Assembly (NCBI RefSeq): GCF_030056735.1
Contig: NZ_JASHKN010000007.1
Location: 172,092-236,091, forward strand
DNA length: 64,000 nucleotides
Origin: Rhodococcus sp. IEGM 1409
GTDB lineage: Bacteria > Actinomycetota > Actinomycetes > Mycobacteriales > Mycobacteriaceae
Direction: 5' to 3'
The translations under genes and the position numbers were made by a program. Below the pieces are notes generated by a model that saw only the letters and a program-made list of their open reading frames with translations, did no database searches and was not told where the DNA came from. Position 1 is the first letter of the stretch. Every line of letters begins with the position of its first letter. Shown here piece by piece: positions 56,230-64,000 of this stretch.

Positions 56230-57909
56230 ATGTCTTCCAAGCTGTCTCACAGGGCCTACATGATCGGCGCCGGCATCGGAAACCTCTCGGCTGCCGTCTA
56301 TTTGATTCGAGACGGTGAGTGGAACGGTGAAGACATCACCATCATGGGCCTGGACATGCACGGAGCGAACGACGGCGAATCTGCCGCTTCCTTCCAACAC
56401 CAGTACGGTCATCGCGAACTCGGAAACGACGCGGGTTTCATCAACCGTGGCGGGCGCATGCTCAACGAGGAGACCTACGAGAACCTTTGGGACGTACTGA
56501 GTGCGGTTCCGTCGCTGGACAACCCGGGAAAGTCGGTGACGGATGACATTCTCGATTTCGACCACGCGCATCCGACGCACGATGTTGCACGGTTGATCGA
56601 CCGAGACGGCATTCGCAACAAGGGTGAGAACGACTACAAGCACATGCAATTCGACAACAAGGATCGCTACTTGTTGACGAAGCTGATGACGTTGCCGGAA
56701 TCAGACGAGGCGAAACTCGACGACATCAGCATCGAGCAGTGGTTCGAAGACACTCCGCACTTCTTCACCACCAACTTCTGGTACATGTGGGAGACCACAT
56801 TTGCTTTCAAGCGGGTGAGTTCGGCGATGGAGCTTCGCCGGTACATGAACCGAATGATTCTCGAGTTCAGTCGCATTCAGACGCTCGCCGGTGTCACCAG
56901 ATCGCCGTACAACCAGTACGAGAGCATCATCTTGCCGATGCGGACCTTTCTCGAAGGCAGGGGCGTGAAGTTCGTCAACGAACTGAAGATCACCGAGTTC
57001 GTGTTCAAGGACACCCCGCTCCGGGACGAGATCATCGTGACGGGGCTCGACTACGAGAATGTCCGCACCGGTGAGAAGGGCCGAATCGACGTAGCGGAAG
57101 GCGATTTCGTCTTCGACACCAACGGCAGCATCACCGACAGCTCGTCGATCGGTGATCTGGACACCCCGATCGTGGAAGACATGAGGTACGCGCCGAGTGC
57201 ACTGCTGTGGAAGCAGGCTACCGAGCATTTCTACGACCTCGGGAATCCCGACAAGTTCTTCGGGGATCGCGAGCAGAGTGAGTGGACCAGCTTCACCGTC
57301 ACCACTTCGTCACACGAGCTCATCAACGAGATTTCCCGTATCACCAAGCAACTCCCCGGAAATGCGCTCAACACTTTCGTGGACTCGAACGTCCTTCTGT
57401 CGATCGTGGTTCACCATCAACCGCACTACCACGCGCAGAAGGAGAACGAAGGGGTCTTCTGGGGCTACTGTCTGTTCCCGCGCAAGGACGGCGACTACGT
57501 GAAGAAGCCGTTCATCGAGATGACCGGCCGGGAAATGATGGAAGAGACTCTCGGGCATCTCGAGGCGCTCGACGAGAGCGGTGCGCTGGCTGCGCGCAGA
57601 CAAGAGATCATGGACAGCGTCGTCAATTCGATTCCCAGCCACATGCCATACGCCAGTGCGCTGTTCAATCGGCGCGCAGTAGGTGACCGGCCGCTGGTGG
57701 TGCCGAAGCACTCCAAGAACCTGGCATTCATCAGTCAGTTCGCGGAGTTGCCGTTCGACATGGTGTTCACCGAGCAGTACTCGGTGCGCTGCGCGCAGGT
57801 GGCCGTCTACAAGTTCCTGGGGATTCCGGAAGACAAGCTCACCAAGATGCACCACTACGAAAAGGACCCGAAGGTCCTCGCGAAGGCCGCAGTGACGATG
57901 TTCCGCTGA
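56230..57909 (+). CDS. ohyA: Oleate hydratase
   Basis: Adds water to the 9-10 double bond of oleic acid to give 10-hydroxystearate; FAD-dependent, 559 aa. It has the dinucleotide-binding GAGIGN (residues 13-18), the acidic residue of MGLDMHG that follows, and the conserved oleate-hydratase stretches AASFQHQYGHRELGNDAG and FVDSNVLLS. It closely resembles the monomeric R. erythropolis enzyme. ATG at 56230 with AAGGA ten bases upstream; the frame upstream to 56026 is out of phase with the regulator and not used. Likely detoxifies unsaturated free fatty acids. Confidence 0.95.
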   Translation: MSSKLSHRAYMIGAGIGNLSAAVYLIRDGEWNGEDITIMGLDMHGANDGESAASFQHQYGHRELGNDAGFINRGGRMLNEETYENLWDVLSAVPSLDNPGKSVTDDILDFDHAHPTHDVARLIDRDGIRNKGENDYKHMQFDNKDRYLLTKLMTLPESDEAKLDDISIEQWFEDTPHFFTTNFWYMWETTFAFKRVSSAMELRRYMNRMILEFSRIQTLAGVTRSPYNQYESIILPMRTFLEGRGVKFVNELKITEFVFKDTPLRDEIIVTGLDYENVRTGEKGRIDVAEGDFVFDTNGSITDSSSIGDLDTPIVEDMRYAPSALLWKQATEHFYDLGNPDKFFGDREQSEWTSFTVTTSSHELINEISRITKQLPGNALNTFVDSNVLLSIVVHHQPHYHAQKENEGVFWGYCLFPRKDGDYVKKPFIEMTGREMMEETLGHLEALDESGALAARRQEIMDSVVNSIPSHMPYASALFNRRAVGDRPLVVPKHSKNLAFISQFAELPFDMVFTEQYSVRCAQVAVYKFLGIPEDKLTKMHHYEKDPKVLAKAAVTMFR

Positions 57910-57916
57910 GAGGTGC

Positions 57917-58294
57917 TCAGCGACCGTGCCGCTTCTCGTAGTCCTCGCGAGTGCGATCGGCGCGGCGCTGGGCCTTCTCGTCGAGCAATTCGGGATCGAG
58001 GCCGTGGCTCAGTAGGCGGTGACGGCGGTAGATGGTGCCGAGCGCCACGACGAAGTACGCGAGCGGGATGAGCAGCAAGGCCATCATGGCCAAGGGGATC
58101 CAGATCGGTCCGGGAATCAAGAGGAACAGCAAGAGAATCAGCGTCGCCGGCACTGTGAAACGAATGATGTAGCGGGCCTGGGCACCCGGGCCGACCAGAT
58201 CGTTCCGAACCCAGTCCTGGTACCGGTCGGGGAGCGTCTTCCCCAGGAGGTATCCGCAGTACTGAGGAAAGTTCGGGCGAGTCTGTTCGGCCAT
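57917..58294 (-). CDS. DUF5313-like membrane protein
   Basis: 125 aa. An N-terminal soluble segment (RPNFPQYCGYLLGKTLPDRYQDWVR) leads to two transmembrane helices around residues 44-63 and 65-88, then a charged tail (KAQRRADRTREDYEKRHGR). The pattern matches actinobacterial DUF5313 proteins. Function unknown. Convergent with ohyA (7-bp gap) and read from its own promoter. Confidence 0.8.
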   Translation of the reverse strand: MAEQTRPNFPQYCGYLLGKTLPDRYQDWVRNDLVGPGAQARYIIRFTVPATLILLLFLLIPGPIWIPLAMMALLLIPLAYFVVALGTIYRRHRLLSHGLDPELLDEKAQRRADRTREDYEKRHGR

Positions 58295-58324
58295 GGCCTC
58301 CAGGATAGTGCCTGGTACTGCCGC

Positions 58325-59296
58325 TTACACCGGTGCCTTGAACGTGCGGCGGTACGCGCTCGGTGAAACGCCGAGGGCCTCGTTCATGTGTTGACGCATC
58401 GATGTCGCAGTCCCGAAGCCGGTTCGAGCAGCAATTGCATCGATCGACAGATCGGATTCCTCCAAGAGTTCCCGTGCGCGATCCACGCGTCTGCTGGTCA
58501 ACCAGCGGTTCGGTGTCGTTCCGACTTCGTCGCGGAATCGACGACTGAACGTACGGACGCTCATGTTGGCGCGTGTTGCCAGGTCCGCCAGGGTGATCGG
58601 GTCGTCGAGATGTTCGAGGGCCCAATGCCGAGCGTCGGCAGTCGACTCCGAGGGTTTGTCGGCCAGTGGGCGCCGGATGTACTGCGCTTGGCCACCGTCG
58701 CGCCACGGCGGTACGACGCAACGCCTCGCGACGGTGTTCGCCACTTCCATGCCGTGGTCGCGCCTGACGATGTGCAGGCAGAGGTCGACCCCTGACGCCA
58801 CCCCGGCCGAGGTCAGGATGTGGCCTTCGTCGACGAACAGCACGTCGGGATCCACGTTCACCTTGGGGTAGACACGCTGGAAATGGTCGGTGTTGCGCCA
58901 GTGTGTGGTGGCGCGGAGTCCGTCGAGTAAACCCGCCGCGGCGAGGATGTACGAACCGGTGCAGATCGAGACCAGCCGAGTGCCCGGCCGGATGTGTTGG
59001 AATGCTGTGGCCAACTCAGGGGAGAGGTAGCCGTCTTCGTAGGCCGGACCCAGCTCGTACGACGCGGGTATGACGACGGTGTCGGCGGTGGCGAGCAGCT
59101 CACTCCCGTGGTCGACCGAGATGCTGAAATCTGCGTCGGTCTGCACGGGATTGCCGTCGACGGTGCACGTCAGGATCTCGTACAGCGGCTGATCCTCGAC
59201 ATCGAGGGCACGTCCGAAGATGCGCGCCGGGATGCCGAGTTCGAAGGGGATGACTCCATTCAGAGCCAGTACGACTACGCGATGCTGACCAGACAT
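58325..59296 (-). CDS. GlxA family regulator (DJ-1/PfpI plus AraC)
   Basis: 323 aa. An N-terminal DJ-1/PfpI-like domain (about 1-190) contains VSICTGSYILAAAGLLDG with the nucleophile-elbow Cys. The C-terminal AraC helix-turn-helix pair (about 215-315) reads ANMSVRTFSRRFRDEVGTTPNRWL and IAARTGFGTATSMRQHM. Such proteins act as transcription activators with a degenerate amidase domain for sensing. Divergent from the MFS gene, 71 bp apart, which is a likely target. Confidence 0.9.
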   Translation of the reverse strand: MSGQHRVVVLALNGVIPFELGIPARIFGRALDVEDQPLYEILTCTVDGNPVQTDADFSISVDHGSELLATADTVVIPASYELGPAYEDGYLSPELATAFQHIRPGTRLVSICTGSYILAAAGLLDGLRATTHWRNTDHFQRVYPKVNVDPDVLFVDEGHILTSAGVASGVDLCLHIVRRDHGMEVANTVARRCVVPPWRDGGQAQYIRRPLADKPSESTADARHWALEHLDDPITLADLATRANMSVRTFSRRFRDEVGTTPNRWLTSRRVDRARELLEESDLSIDAIAARTGFGTATSMRQHMNEALGVSPSAYRRTFKAPV

Positions 59297-59367
59297 GGCT
59301 CGATTCTTTCATATATTGGCAATCTGGCCACTGTTCTCGATTGAATCCGAACTGCAGAATTCTCTCT

Positions 59368-60684
59368 GTGACTTCTGAGACCGCTCTCCCCGAATCAGGC
59401 CCACAGCAGGTGAGCCCGCCGCGCTTTCACCGCGCCTGGTCCGTCGCGATCGTGGCGTTCCTGGCATTGGTCGGTGCAGCGAGCTTCCGTGCTGCACCAT
59501 CGGTGCTGATCGATCCGCTACACGAGGATTTCGGTTGGTCGCGCGCCAGCATCTCGGCCGCAGTCTCGGTCAACCTGATTTTGTACGGGTTGACCTCGCC
59601 TTTCGCTGCTGCCTTGATGGAGAGGTTCGGTATCCGGGCGGTCGCCACCTCGGCGTTGGCGCTCATCTCACTCGGCAGTGGTCTCACGATTTTCATGACC
59701 TCGAGTTGGCAGCTCATCCTGCTGTGGGGCGTCTTCGTCGGCCTCGGTACGGGTTCGATGGCGCTGGCGTTTGTCGCCACCGTCGTCGATCGCTGGTTCG
59801 TCGAGAAGCGTGGACTCGTGACCGGCATTCTCACCGCCGGTGGTGCGGCCGGTCAGCTGGTGTTCCTGCCCGTCTTGGCGAAGATCGCCGAAACTTACGA
59901 CTGGAAGAGCGTCGCCTTCACGGTCTCGTTCGCCGCACTGGCCGTCGTACCGTTCGTTTTGCTGTTCCTCCGCAACTATCCGTCCGACGTCGGAACGACG
60001 CCTTACGGCGCCCCCGCCGATTACACCCCACCCGCCAAGCCTGTCTACCAGCGTGGCGGCGCCGGAGCCCGCGCGATCTCGGTGCTGGTCATGGCGTCGA
60101 AGACCAAGGTGTTCTGGCTTCTCGCCGGTACCTTCGCGATCTGCGGCGCGAGCACCAACGGTCTGATCGGCACGCACTTCGTTCCGGCGTCGCACGATCA
60201 CGGAATGCCGATCACCACGGCCGCGTCACTGTTGGCGTTGATCGGAATCCTCGACATGGTCGGCACCATCGCTTCGGGTTGGTTCACCGACCGCATGGAC
60301 TCGCGAAAACTTCTCGGCATCTACTACCTGTTCCGCGGAATCTCGCTGCTGTTTCTGCCGTTGTTGCTCGCCAACACCGTGAATCCGCCGATGATCGCCT
60401 TTGTCATCTTCTACGGGCTCGATTGGGTGGCGACGGTTCCGCCGACCGTCGCGTTGTGCCGTCAGCACTTCGGCGCCGACGCTCCCATCGTGTTCGGGTG
60501 GGTGTTGGCATCTCATCAGATCGGTGCGGGTCTGGTGGCCTTCTTGGCCGGCCTCGTTCGCGACCAGATCGGCTCGTACGACGCCGCGTTCTTCGTGGCC
60601 GGCGCGCTGTGTGCGATCGCTGCAGTCATGTCGTTGTTGATCGCAAAACGTCCGAAAGAGGCAGTATTGGTTGACTCTGTCTGA
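59368..60684 (+). CDS. MFS transporter
   Basis: 438 aa from GTG 59368; about 12 transmembrane helices. The arrangement (RASISAAVSVNLILYGLTSPFAAALMERFG; DRWFVEKRGLVTGILTAGGAAGQLVF) fits monocarboxylate/oxalate-formate-type transporters. No clear ribosome-binding site precedes the GTG; TTG 59341 is an in-frame alternative. Substrate unknown; control by the divergent GlxA regulator is likely. Confidence 0.85.
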   Translation: MTSETALPESGPQQVSPPRFHRAWSVAIVAFLALVGAASFRAAPSVLIDPLHEDFGWSRASISAAVSVNLILYGLTSPFAAALMERFGIRAVATSALALISLGSGLTIFMTSSWQLILLWGVFVGLGTGSMALAFVATVVDRWFVEKRGLVTGILTAGGAAGQLVFLPVLAKIAETYDWKSVAFTVSFAALAVVPFVLLFLRNYPSDVGTTPYGAPADYTPPAKPVYQRGGAGARAISVLVMASKTKVFWLLAGTFAICGASTNGLIGTHFVPASHDHGMPITTAASLLALIGILDMVGTIASGWFTDRMDSRKLLGIYYLFRGISLLFLPLLLANTVNPPMIAFVIFYGLDWVATVPPTVALCRQHFGADAPIVFGWVLASHQIGAGLVAFLAGLVRDQIGSYDAAFFVAGALCAIAAVMSLLIAKRPKEAVLVDSV

Positions 60685-60762
60685 TTCGGCACTGTGATCG
60701 GTACCACCGACGGGGTAAGTTGTGTGTAACTCCAAGAACTACTCACCAGTAGGGGTACTGAA

Positions 60763-62316
60763 ATGCCTGCTCCGTCCGCTGCGACCTTCTCGCGGCTCGC
60801 CGATCTGATCGCCATCGACAATGTTGCCGATCGCCCGACGAAGTCCATCACCGAGGTGTTCACCGGCAAGGCGCTGGCGACCATCCCCGTCGGCACCGCC
60901 GACGACGCACTTGCGGCCATCGCCCGTGCGCGCGTCGCCCAGAAGGAATGGGCCAAGCGCTCCGTCCTCGATCGCGCTGCCGTCTTCCACCGCTACCGCG
61001 ACCTCATCCTCGAGAACCGCGATGCACTCATGGACATGGCTCAGGCCGAGACCGGAAAGTCGCGTACCGCAGCTCAGGAAGAAGTCCTCGACATCTCGAT
61101 GACGTCGCGTCACTACGCACGCGTGGCGCCGAAGCTGCTGCGTCCGCGTCGCGTCTCCGGCATGCTCCCGGGCCTGACGAAGACCGTCGTCCGCTACCAG
61201 CCCAAGGGTGTCGTCGGCGTCATCTCGCCGTGGAACTACCCGATGACGCTGGCCGTGTCCGACGCCATCGCTGCGCTGCTCGCCGGTAACGCCGTTGTCC
61301 TCAAGCCGGACAGCCAGACGCCGTACTGCGCGCTCGCCTGCGTCGAACTGCTCTACAAGGCGGGTCTGCCCCGCGACCTCTTCGCCGTGGTTCCGGGACC
61401 GGGCTCCGTCGTCGGCACCGCCCTGGTCGAGAACACCGACTACCTCATGTTCACCGGTTCCACCGCGACCGGTCAGCTCCTCGCCGAGCAGGCCGGCCGT
61501 CGACTGATCGGCTTCTCGGCCGAACTCGGTGGCAAGAACCCGATGATCGTCGCCGCCGGCGCAGACCTGCGCGAGGTCACCGACGCCGCTGTGCGAGCGT
61601 GCTTCTCCAACTCCGGTCAGCTGTGCATCTCCATCGAGCGCATCTACGTCGAAGAGTCCATCGCACCCGAGTTCATCCGTATGTTCGGTGACCGCGTCAA
61701 GAAGATGAATCTCGCCGCCGGTTACGAATTCGGAATCGAGATGGGCAGCCTCGTCTCCGAGGCACAGGTCAAGGCCATCTCCGCTCATGTCGACGACGCA
61801 GTCGTCAAGGGCGCCACCGTCATTGCCGGCGGCAAGGCTCGCCCGGACATCGGACCGCTGTTCTACGAGCCCACGCTGCTCACCGGGGTTCCCGAGGACG
61901 CCGAGTGCTACCGCGACGAGACCTTCGGGCCGCTCGTCTCGATCTACCCCGTCAAGGACGTCGAAGAGGCCATCGCTCAGGCCAACGACACCGAGTACGG
62001 CCTCAACGCCAGTGTGTGGGCGGGAAGCAAGGCCGCCGGTGAAGCCATCGCAGCGCGCATCCACGCAGGCACCGTCAACGTCGACGAGGGTTACGCACCT
62101 ACCTGGGGCAGTACCGCTGCACCGATGGGCGGCATGGGTGTCTCGGGCGTCGGTCGTCGTCACGGCCCCGAGGGTCTGATCAAGTACACCGAACCGCAGA
62201 CCGTTGCTACCACTCGCGTCATGAATCTCGGTGGACCGCGCGGACTTCCGGCCAAGGTGTGGGCAAAGCTCATGCCTCACGCCATCAAGATCATGTCCTG
62301 GGTTCCGGGCCGGTAA
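60763..62316 (+). CDS. gabD2: Succinate-semialdehyde dehydrogenase, GabD2 type
   Basis: 517 aa, aldehyde dehydrogenase family. Catalytic Glu254 is in SAELGGKNP and Cys288 in NSGQLCIS; cofactor loop FTGSTATG. Length and sequence fit mycobacterial GabD2, which oxidises succinic semialdehyde to succinate, mainly with NADP+. ATG at 60763 after AGGGG. It runs with the START-like gene 3 bp later. Confidence 0.9.
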   Translation: MPAPSAATFSRLADLIAIDNVADRPTKSITEVFTGKALATIPVGTADDALAAIARARVAQKEWAKRSVLDRAAVFHRYRDLILENRDALMDMAQAETGKSRTAAQEEVLDISMTSRHYARVAPKLLRPRRVSGMLPGLTKTVVRYQPKGVVGVISPWNYPMTLAVSDAIAALLAGNAVVLKPDSQTPYCALACVELLYKAGLPRDLFAVVPGPGSVVGTALVENTDYLMFTGSTATGQLLAEQAGRRLIGFSAELGGKNPMIVAAGADLREVTDAAVRACFSNSGQLCISIERIYVEESIAPEFIRMFGDRVKKMNLAAGYEFGIEMGSLVSEAQVKAISAHVDDAVVKGATVIAGGKARPDIGPLFYEPTLLTGVPEDAECYRDETFGPLVSIYPVKDVEEAIAQANDTEYGLNASVWAGSKAAGEAIAARIHAGTVNVDEGYAPTWGSTAAPMGGMGVSGVGRRHGPEGLIKYTEPQTVATTRVMNLGGPRGLPAKVWAKLMPHAIKIMSWVPGR

Positions 62317-62319
62317 CGG

Positions 62320-62763
62320 GTGGAAACCGCCAGCGCGTATATCGAGGCAACGCCGGTATCGGTGTGGAAGGTTGTCAGCGACATCGAGGGTATGGGTCGC
62401 TTCAGTCCTGAAAACACCGGCGGCACGTGGACTTCCGGAACTCCGGGCACGGTGGGTGCAAAGTTCAAGGGCACGAACAAGCACGGTCTGATTCGCTGGA
62501 GCACGCACTGCACGGTGGTCGACGTGGTCGACTGCCGGAAGTTCTCCTTCGAATCGGATGAGCCGAAAGCGCGGTGGACCTACGTGCTCGAGCCTTCGGG
62601 AACGGGCACTGTGCTCACCGAGACTCGTGAGATCTATGCGACGCCTGCGCTTTACGTGCGCATGATGTCGGGTAGCGGCCTACTCGGTCGGGGGCGAGAT
62701 CAGCTGATGCAGACCGGAATGGAAACCACGCTGGCGCGCATCAAGGCGTTTCTGGAGAGCTAG
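62320..62763 (+). CDS. SRPBCC/START-like polyketide-cyclase family protein
   Basis: 147 aa, a single helix-grip (SRPBCC) domain (METASAYIEATPVSVWKVVS ... WTYVLEPSGTGTVLTETREI ... LMQTGMETTLARIKAFLES). It likely binds a hydrophobic ligand. The GTG start is 3 bases after the gabD2 stop, so they form one transcript. Terminator follows. Confidence 0.85.
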   Translation: METASAYIEATPVSVWKVVSDIEGMGRFSPENTGGTWTSGTPGTVGAKFKGTNKHGLIRWSTHCTVVDVVDCRKFSFESDEPKARWTYVLEPSGTGTVLTETREIYATPALYVRMMSGSGLLGRGRDQLMQTGMETTLARIKAFLES

Positions 62764-62773
62764 AAACTTACAC

Positions 62774-62810
62774 AAGTGGGGCTGCACTCGATTCGAGTAC
62801 GGCCCCACTT
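62774..62810. terminator. Terminator between the START-like and proline dehydrogenase genes
   Basis: AAGTGGGGC...ACTCG-ATT-CGAGT...GCCCCACTT: a long stem with small internal mismatches, placed between two convergent stops (62763 and 62825). Probably bidirectional. Confidence 0.85.
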
Positions 62811-62824
62811 CTGTTGTTGGCGAT

Positions 62825-63796
62825 CTAGTTTGCAGTGCCGATAGGCGCGGTGTCGATGAGCGCCGCGTCGATGAGCGCGGTGTAGACACGCTCCGGTTCT
62901 TCGGCGATGCGATTGAGCACATACAGCCACCACTGTGTTCCGAAGATGACGTACTCGCGTGTGGTGAAGCCCGCTGCTCGGAGGGTGTCCAGCTGCTCGG
63001 TGCCGAGGCCGAGCAGCATCTCGAACTCGACGTGCTCGGCTCTGAGCTTCGAATCATGCTCGGCACGTAATGCTTCGAGGATGTCGCGGTCATGCGTCGC
63101 GATGGAAACCTGGTGGCCCGAGTCGACGATCCGGGCGGCGTAGTCGAGATACGTGCCACGCAGTTCGGCACTTCCGCGCGGGTAGGCGACGGACTCGGCT
63201 TCGAGGAAGGCGCCCTTCACCAACCGGATGCGACCGGGTCGGTCGAGTAGAGCAGCGAGATCCTTTGCGGTGCGGTGCAGTCGGGCCTGAACGGTGATTC
63301 CCACGTGAGTGAAGCGCTCGGCCAACCGCGCGTGCATGTCGAGGACCAGGTCGGTGCGGTCGGACGCTTCGGCGGAGATGATCAGCTCGGCACCTGCGCG
63401 TTCGGTGGTCTCGGCCAGGCGCACGACATTGCGAAAGCATTGCTCCGGATCGATCACCAAGCCGATGTGCGAGAGGTCGAACGACACGGTGCTGTCGACA
63501 CCCGACGTTCCGATCCGTTCCGCCAGTTCCACGAATACATCGGTTTCGGCGTTCGCGAGTTCGGGATCCCGGACGCTTTCCCCGGTGTATTCGATGCTCG
63601 CCTTGTGTCCTCGCGCGAAGATCGAGGGGAGTCGGTCGAAAGCGTCGTCGATGGTTTCGCCGCCGATGTAGCGAGCAGCGATTTTCCGCGCGAGTGCTGC
63701 CGTCGCAGCGTCCGCCATGGTGCGTTCTTTCAGAGATTCGTCGAGTGCGAGGCGGCGTAGGACGTCCGCGGCCTCGGCTAGCAGATCCGTGTTCAC
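62825..63796 (-). CDS. Proline dehydrogenase, monofunctional (PutA/PruB family)
   Basis: 323 aa, FAD TIM-barrel enzyme oxidising proline to pyrroline-5-carboxylate. Motifs: RIRLVKGAFLE, SIATHDRDI, VEFEMLLGLG and YVIFGTQWWLYVLNR. In well-studied enzymes two adjacent Arg residues near this point (YxxRR) bind the substrate carboxylate; here the pair reads Asn-Arg. The C-terminus has a five-residue repeat (ALIDA-ALIDT). GTG 63796 is chosen; the frame upstream to 63931 is promoter. No PruA gene is visible. Confidence 0.85.
   Translation of the reverse strand: MNTDLLAEAADVLRRLALDESLKERTMADAATAALARKIAARYIGGETIDDAFDRLPSIFARGHKASIEYTGESVRDPELANAETDVFVELAERIGTSGVDSTVSFDLSHIGLVIDPEQCFRNVVRLAETTERAGAELIISAEASDRTDLVLDMHARLAERFTHVGITVQARLHRTAKDLAALLDRPGRIRLVKGAFLEAESVAYPRGSAELRGTYLDYAARIVDSGHQVSIATHDRDILEALRAEHDSKLRAEHVEFEMLLGLGTEQLDTLRAAGFTTREYVIFGTQWWLYVLNRIAEEPERVYTALIDAALIDTAPIGTAN
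62850..62879 (-). repeat. 15-bp tandem repeat at the proline dehydrogenase 3' end
   Basis: GTGTCGATGAGCGCC and GCGTCGATGAGCGCG (plus-strand view) match at 13 of 15 positions, encoding two ALID(A/T)-type units. Confidence 0.7.
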
Positions 63797-63817
63797 CGCT
63801 TCAGCGTATCTGGACGC

Positions 63818-63877
63818 GGGTGCGGGAATTATTCTCCGCACCCTTGCGTTCGATCTATTGTCGATATATCGTCGATA
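63818..63877. promoter_or_regulatory. Divergent regulatory region, proline dehydrogenase / PadR-like gene
   Basis: Contains an inverted repeat GGGTGCGG-N10-CCGCACCC (63818-63843). Next comes the palindrome CGATATATCG (63862-63871), flanked by a direct repeat GTCGATA (63860-63866 and 63871-63877). The second part resembles a PadR-type operator and lies 35 bp upstream of the PadR-like ATG. Confidence 0.5.
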
Positions 63878-63911
63878 CGTCAAACAAACACAGACAGTCC
63901 AGGAGGACAAC

Positions 63912-64000
63912 ATGTACGCCCCACACAACAACCCAGAAATGCAAGAACGTCGCGAGCATGGCCGCCGAGGCCCGCATCGTGGACACGGTCGGCCCGACCA
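63912..64000 (+). CDS. Possible PadR-family regulator, N-terminus only
   Basis: Starts ATG 63912 after AGGAGG; 29 codons are visible before the window ends. The sequence is His/Arg/Gly-rich (MYAPHNNPEMQERREHGRRG), the sort of leader seen ahead of PadR-type winged helices in rhodococci. Assignment is tentative because the DNA-binding domain lies outside. Confidence 0.45.
   Translation, partial: MYAPHNNPEMQERREHGRRGPHRGHGRPD

Overview
The window is about 62-65% GC, is densely coded on both strands, and has the gene content of a mycolic-acid actinobacterium. The markers are LysX, a PtpB-like secreted phosphatase, cutinase, DUF732 and DUF5313 proteins, an MpaB-type oxygenase, GabD2 and a monomer-type oleate hydratase. 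Base composition and products fit Rhodococcus of the erythropolis/qingshengii group best; that is an inference, because no rRNA or tRNA gene is present. Layout: (1) 1-4685, minus strand, is a type I restriction-modification operon hsdM-hsdS-hsdR joined by 1-4 bp stop/start overlaps, with hsdR cut by the window edge; a nearly gene-free 0.8 kb stretch follows. (2) 5.5-13.6 kb holds an FAD-dependent dehydrogenase divergent from gltB-gltD (glutamate synthase), closed by a strong terminator. (3) 13.7-18.4 kb is a set of exported proteins (cutinase, DUF732 lipoprotein, two secreted proteins), a short-chain dehydrogenase and an ABM-domain protein. (4) 18.5-30.9 kb is a dipeptide/oligopeptide-type ABC system. 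One substrate-binding lipoprotein is orphaned, and its paralogue heads a dppBCDF-like operon 6.4 kb downstream. A transketolase/AceE-like enzyme, a UBP zinc-finger protein and a Na+/H+ antiporter lie between them. (5) 30.9-37.2 kb, minus strand, is lysX, an alpha/beta hydrolase, a GGDEF protein and a histidine phosphatase. (6) 37.3-39.2 kb has an S4 RNA-binding protein, RraA and a DUF2332 protein. (7) 39.2-42.1 kb is a MerR-controlled MFS/luciferase-like monooxygenase/MerR operon with a perfect operator inside an overlong promoter and an apparently leaderless first gene. (8) 42.2-46.3 kb is a TetR repressor divergent from a phosphotransferase / unknown protein / PtpB-like phosphatase cassette, with a perfect 11-bp-arm operator between them. 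(9) 46.3-52.5 kb is mostly small, secreted or unknown genes, an MpaB-type oxygenase, a histidine acid phosphatase and a 38-residue membrane peptide. (10) 52.5-57.9 kb is a lipid module: acyl-CoA ligase and cyclase-family hydrolase divergent from an unusual XRE-TetR fusion regulator, followed by oleate hydratase. (11) 57.9-64.0 kb holds a DUF5313 protein, a GlxA-type AraC regulator divergent from an MFS transporter, GabD2 plus a START-like protein, proline dehydrogenase, and the start of a PadR-like gene. The most distinctive observations are five. First, a 54-nt conserved leader lies in front of two separated substrate-binding-protein genes. Second, matched regulator/operator pairs occur at 39.2 and 42.9 kb. 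Third, an XRE-TetR fusion sits among repeated GTTCRG half-sites next to lipid genes. Fourth, a parS-like 16-mer lies at the lysX/hydrolase junction. Fifth, short tandem duplications of 15 or 18 bp recur at gene ends and junctions. I do not see a CRISPR array, prophage, insertion sequence or a clearly new defence system. Start codons were chosen by ribosome-binding sites and conserved N-termini and often differ from the longest possible reading frame.
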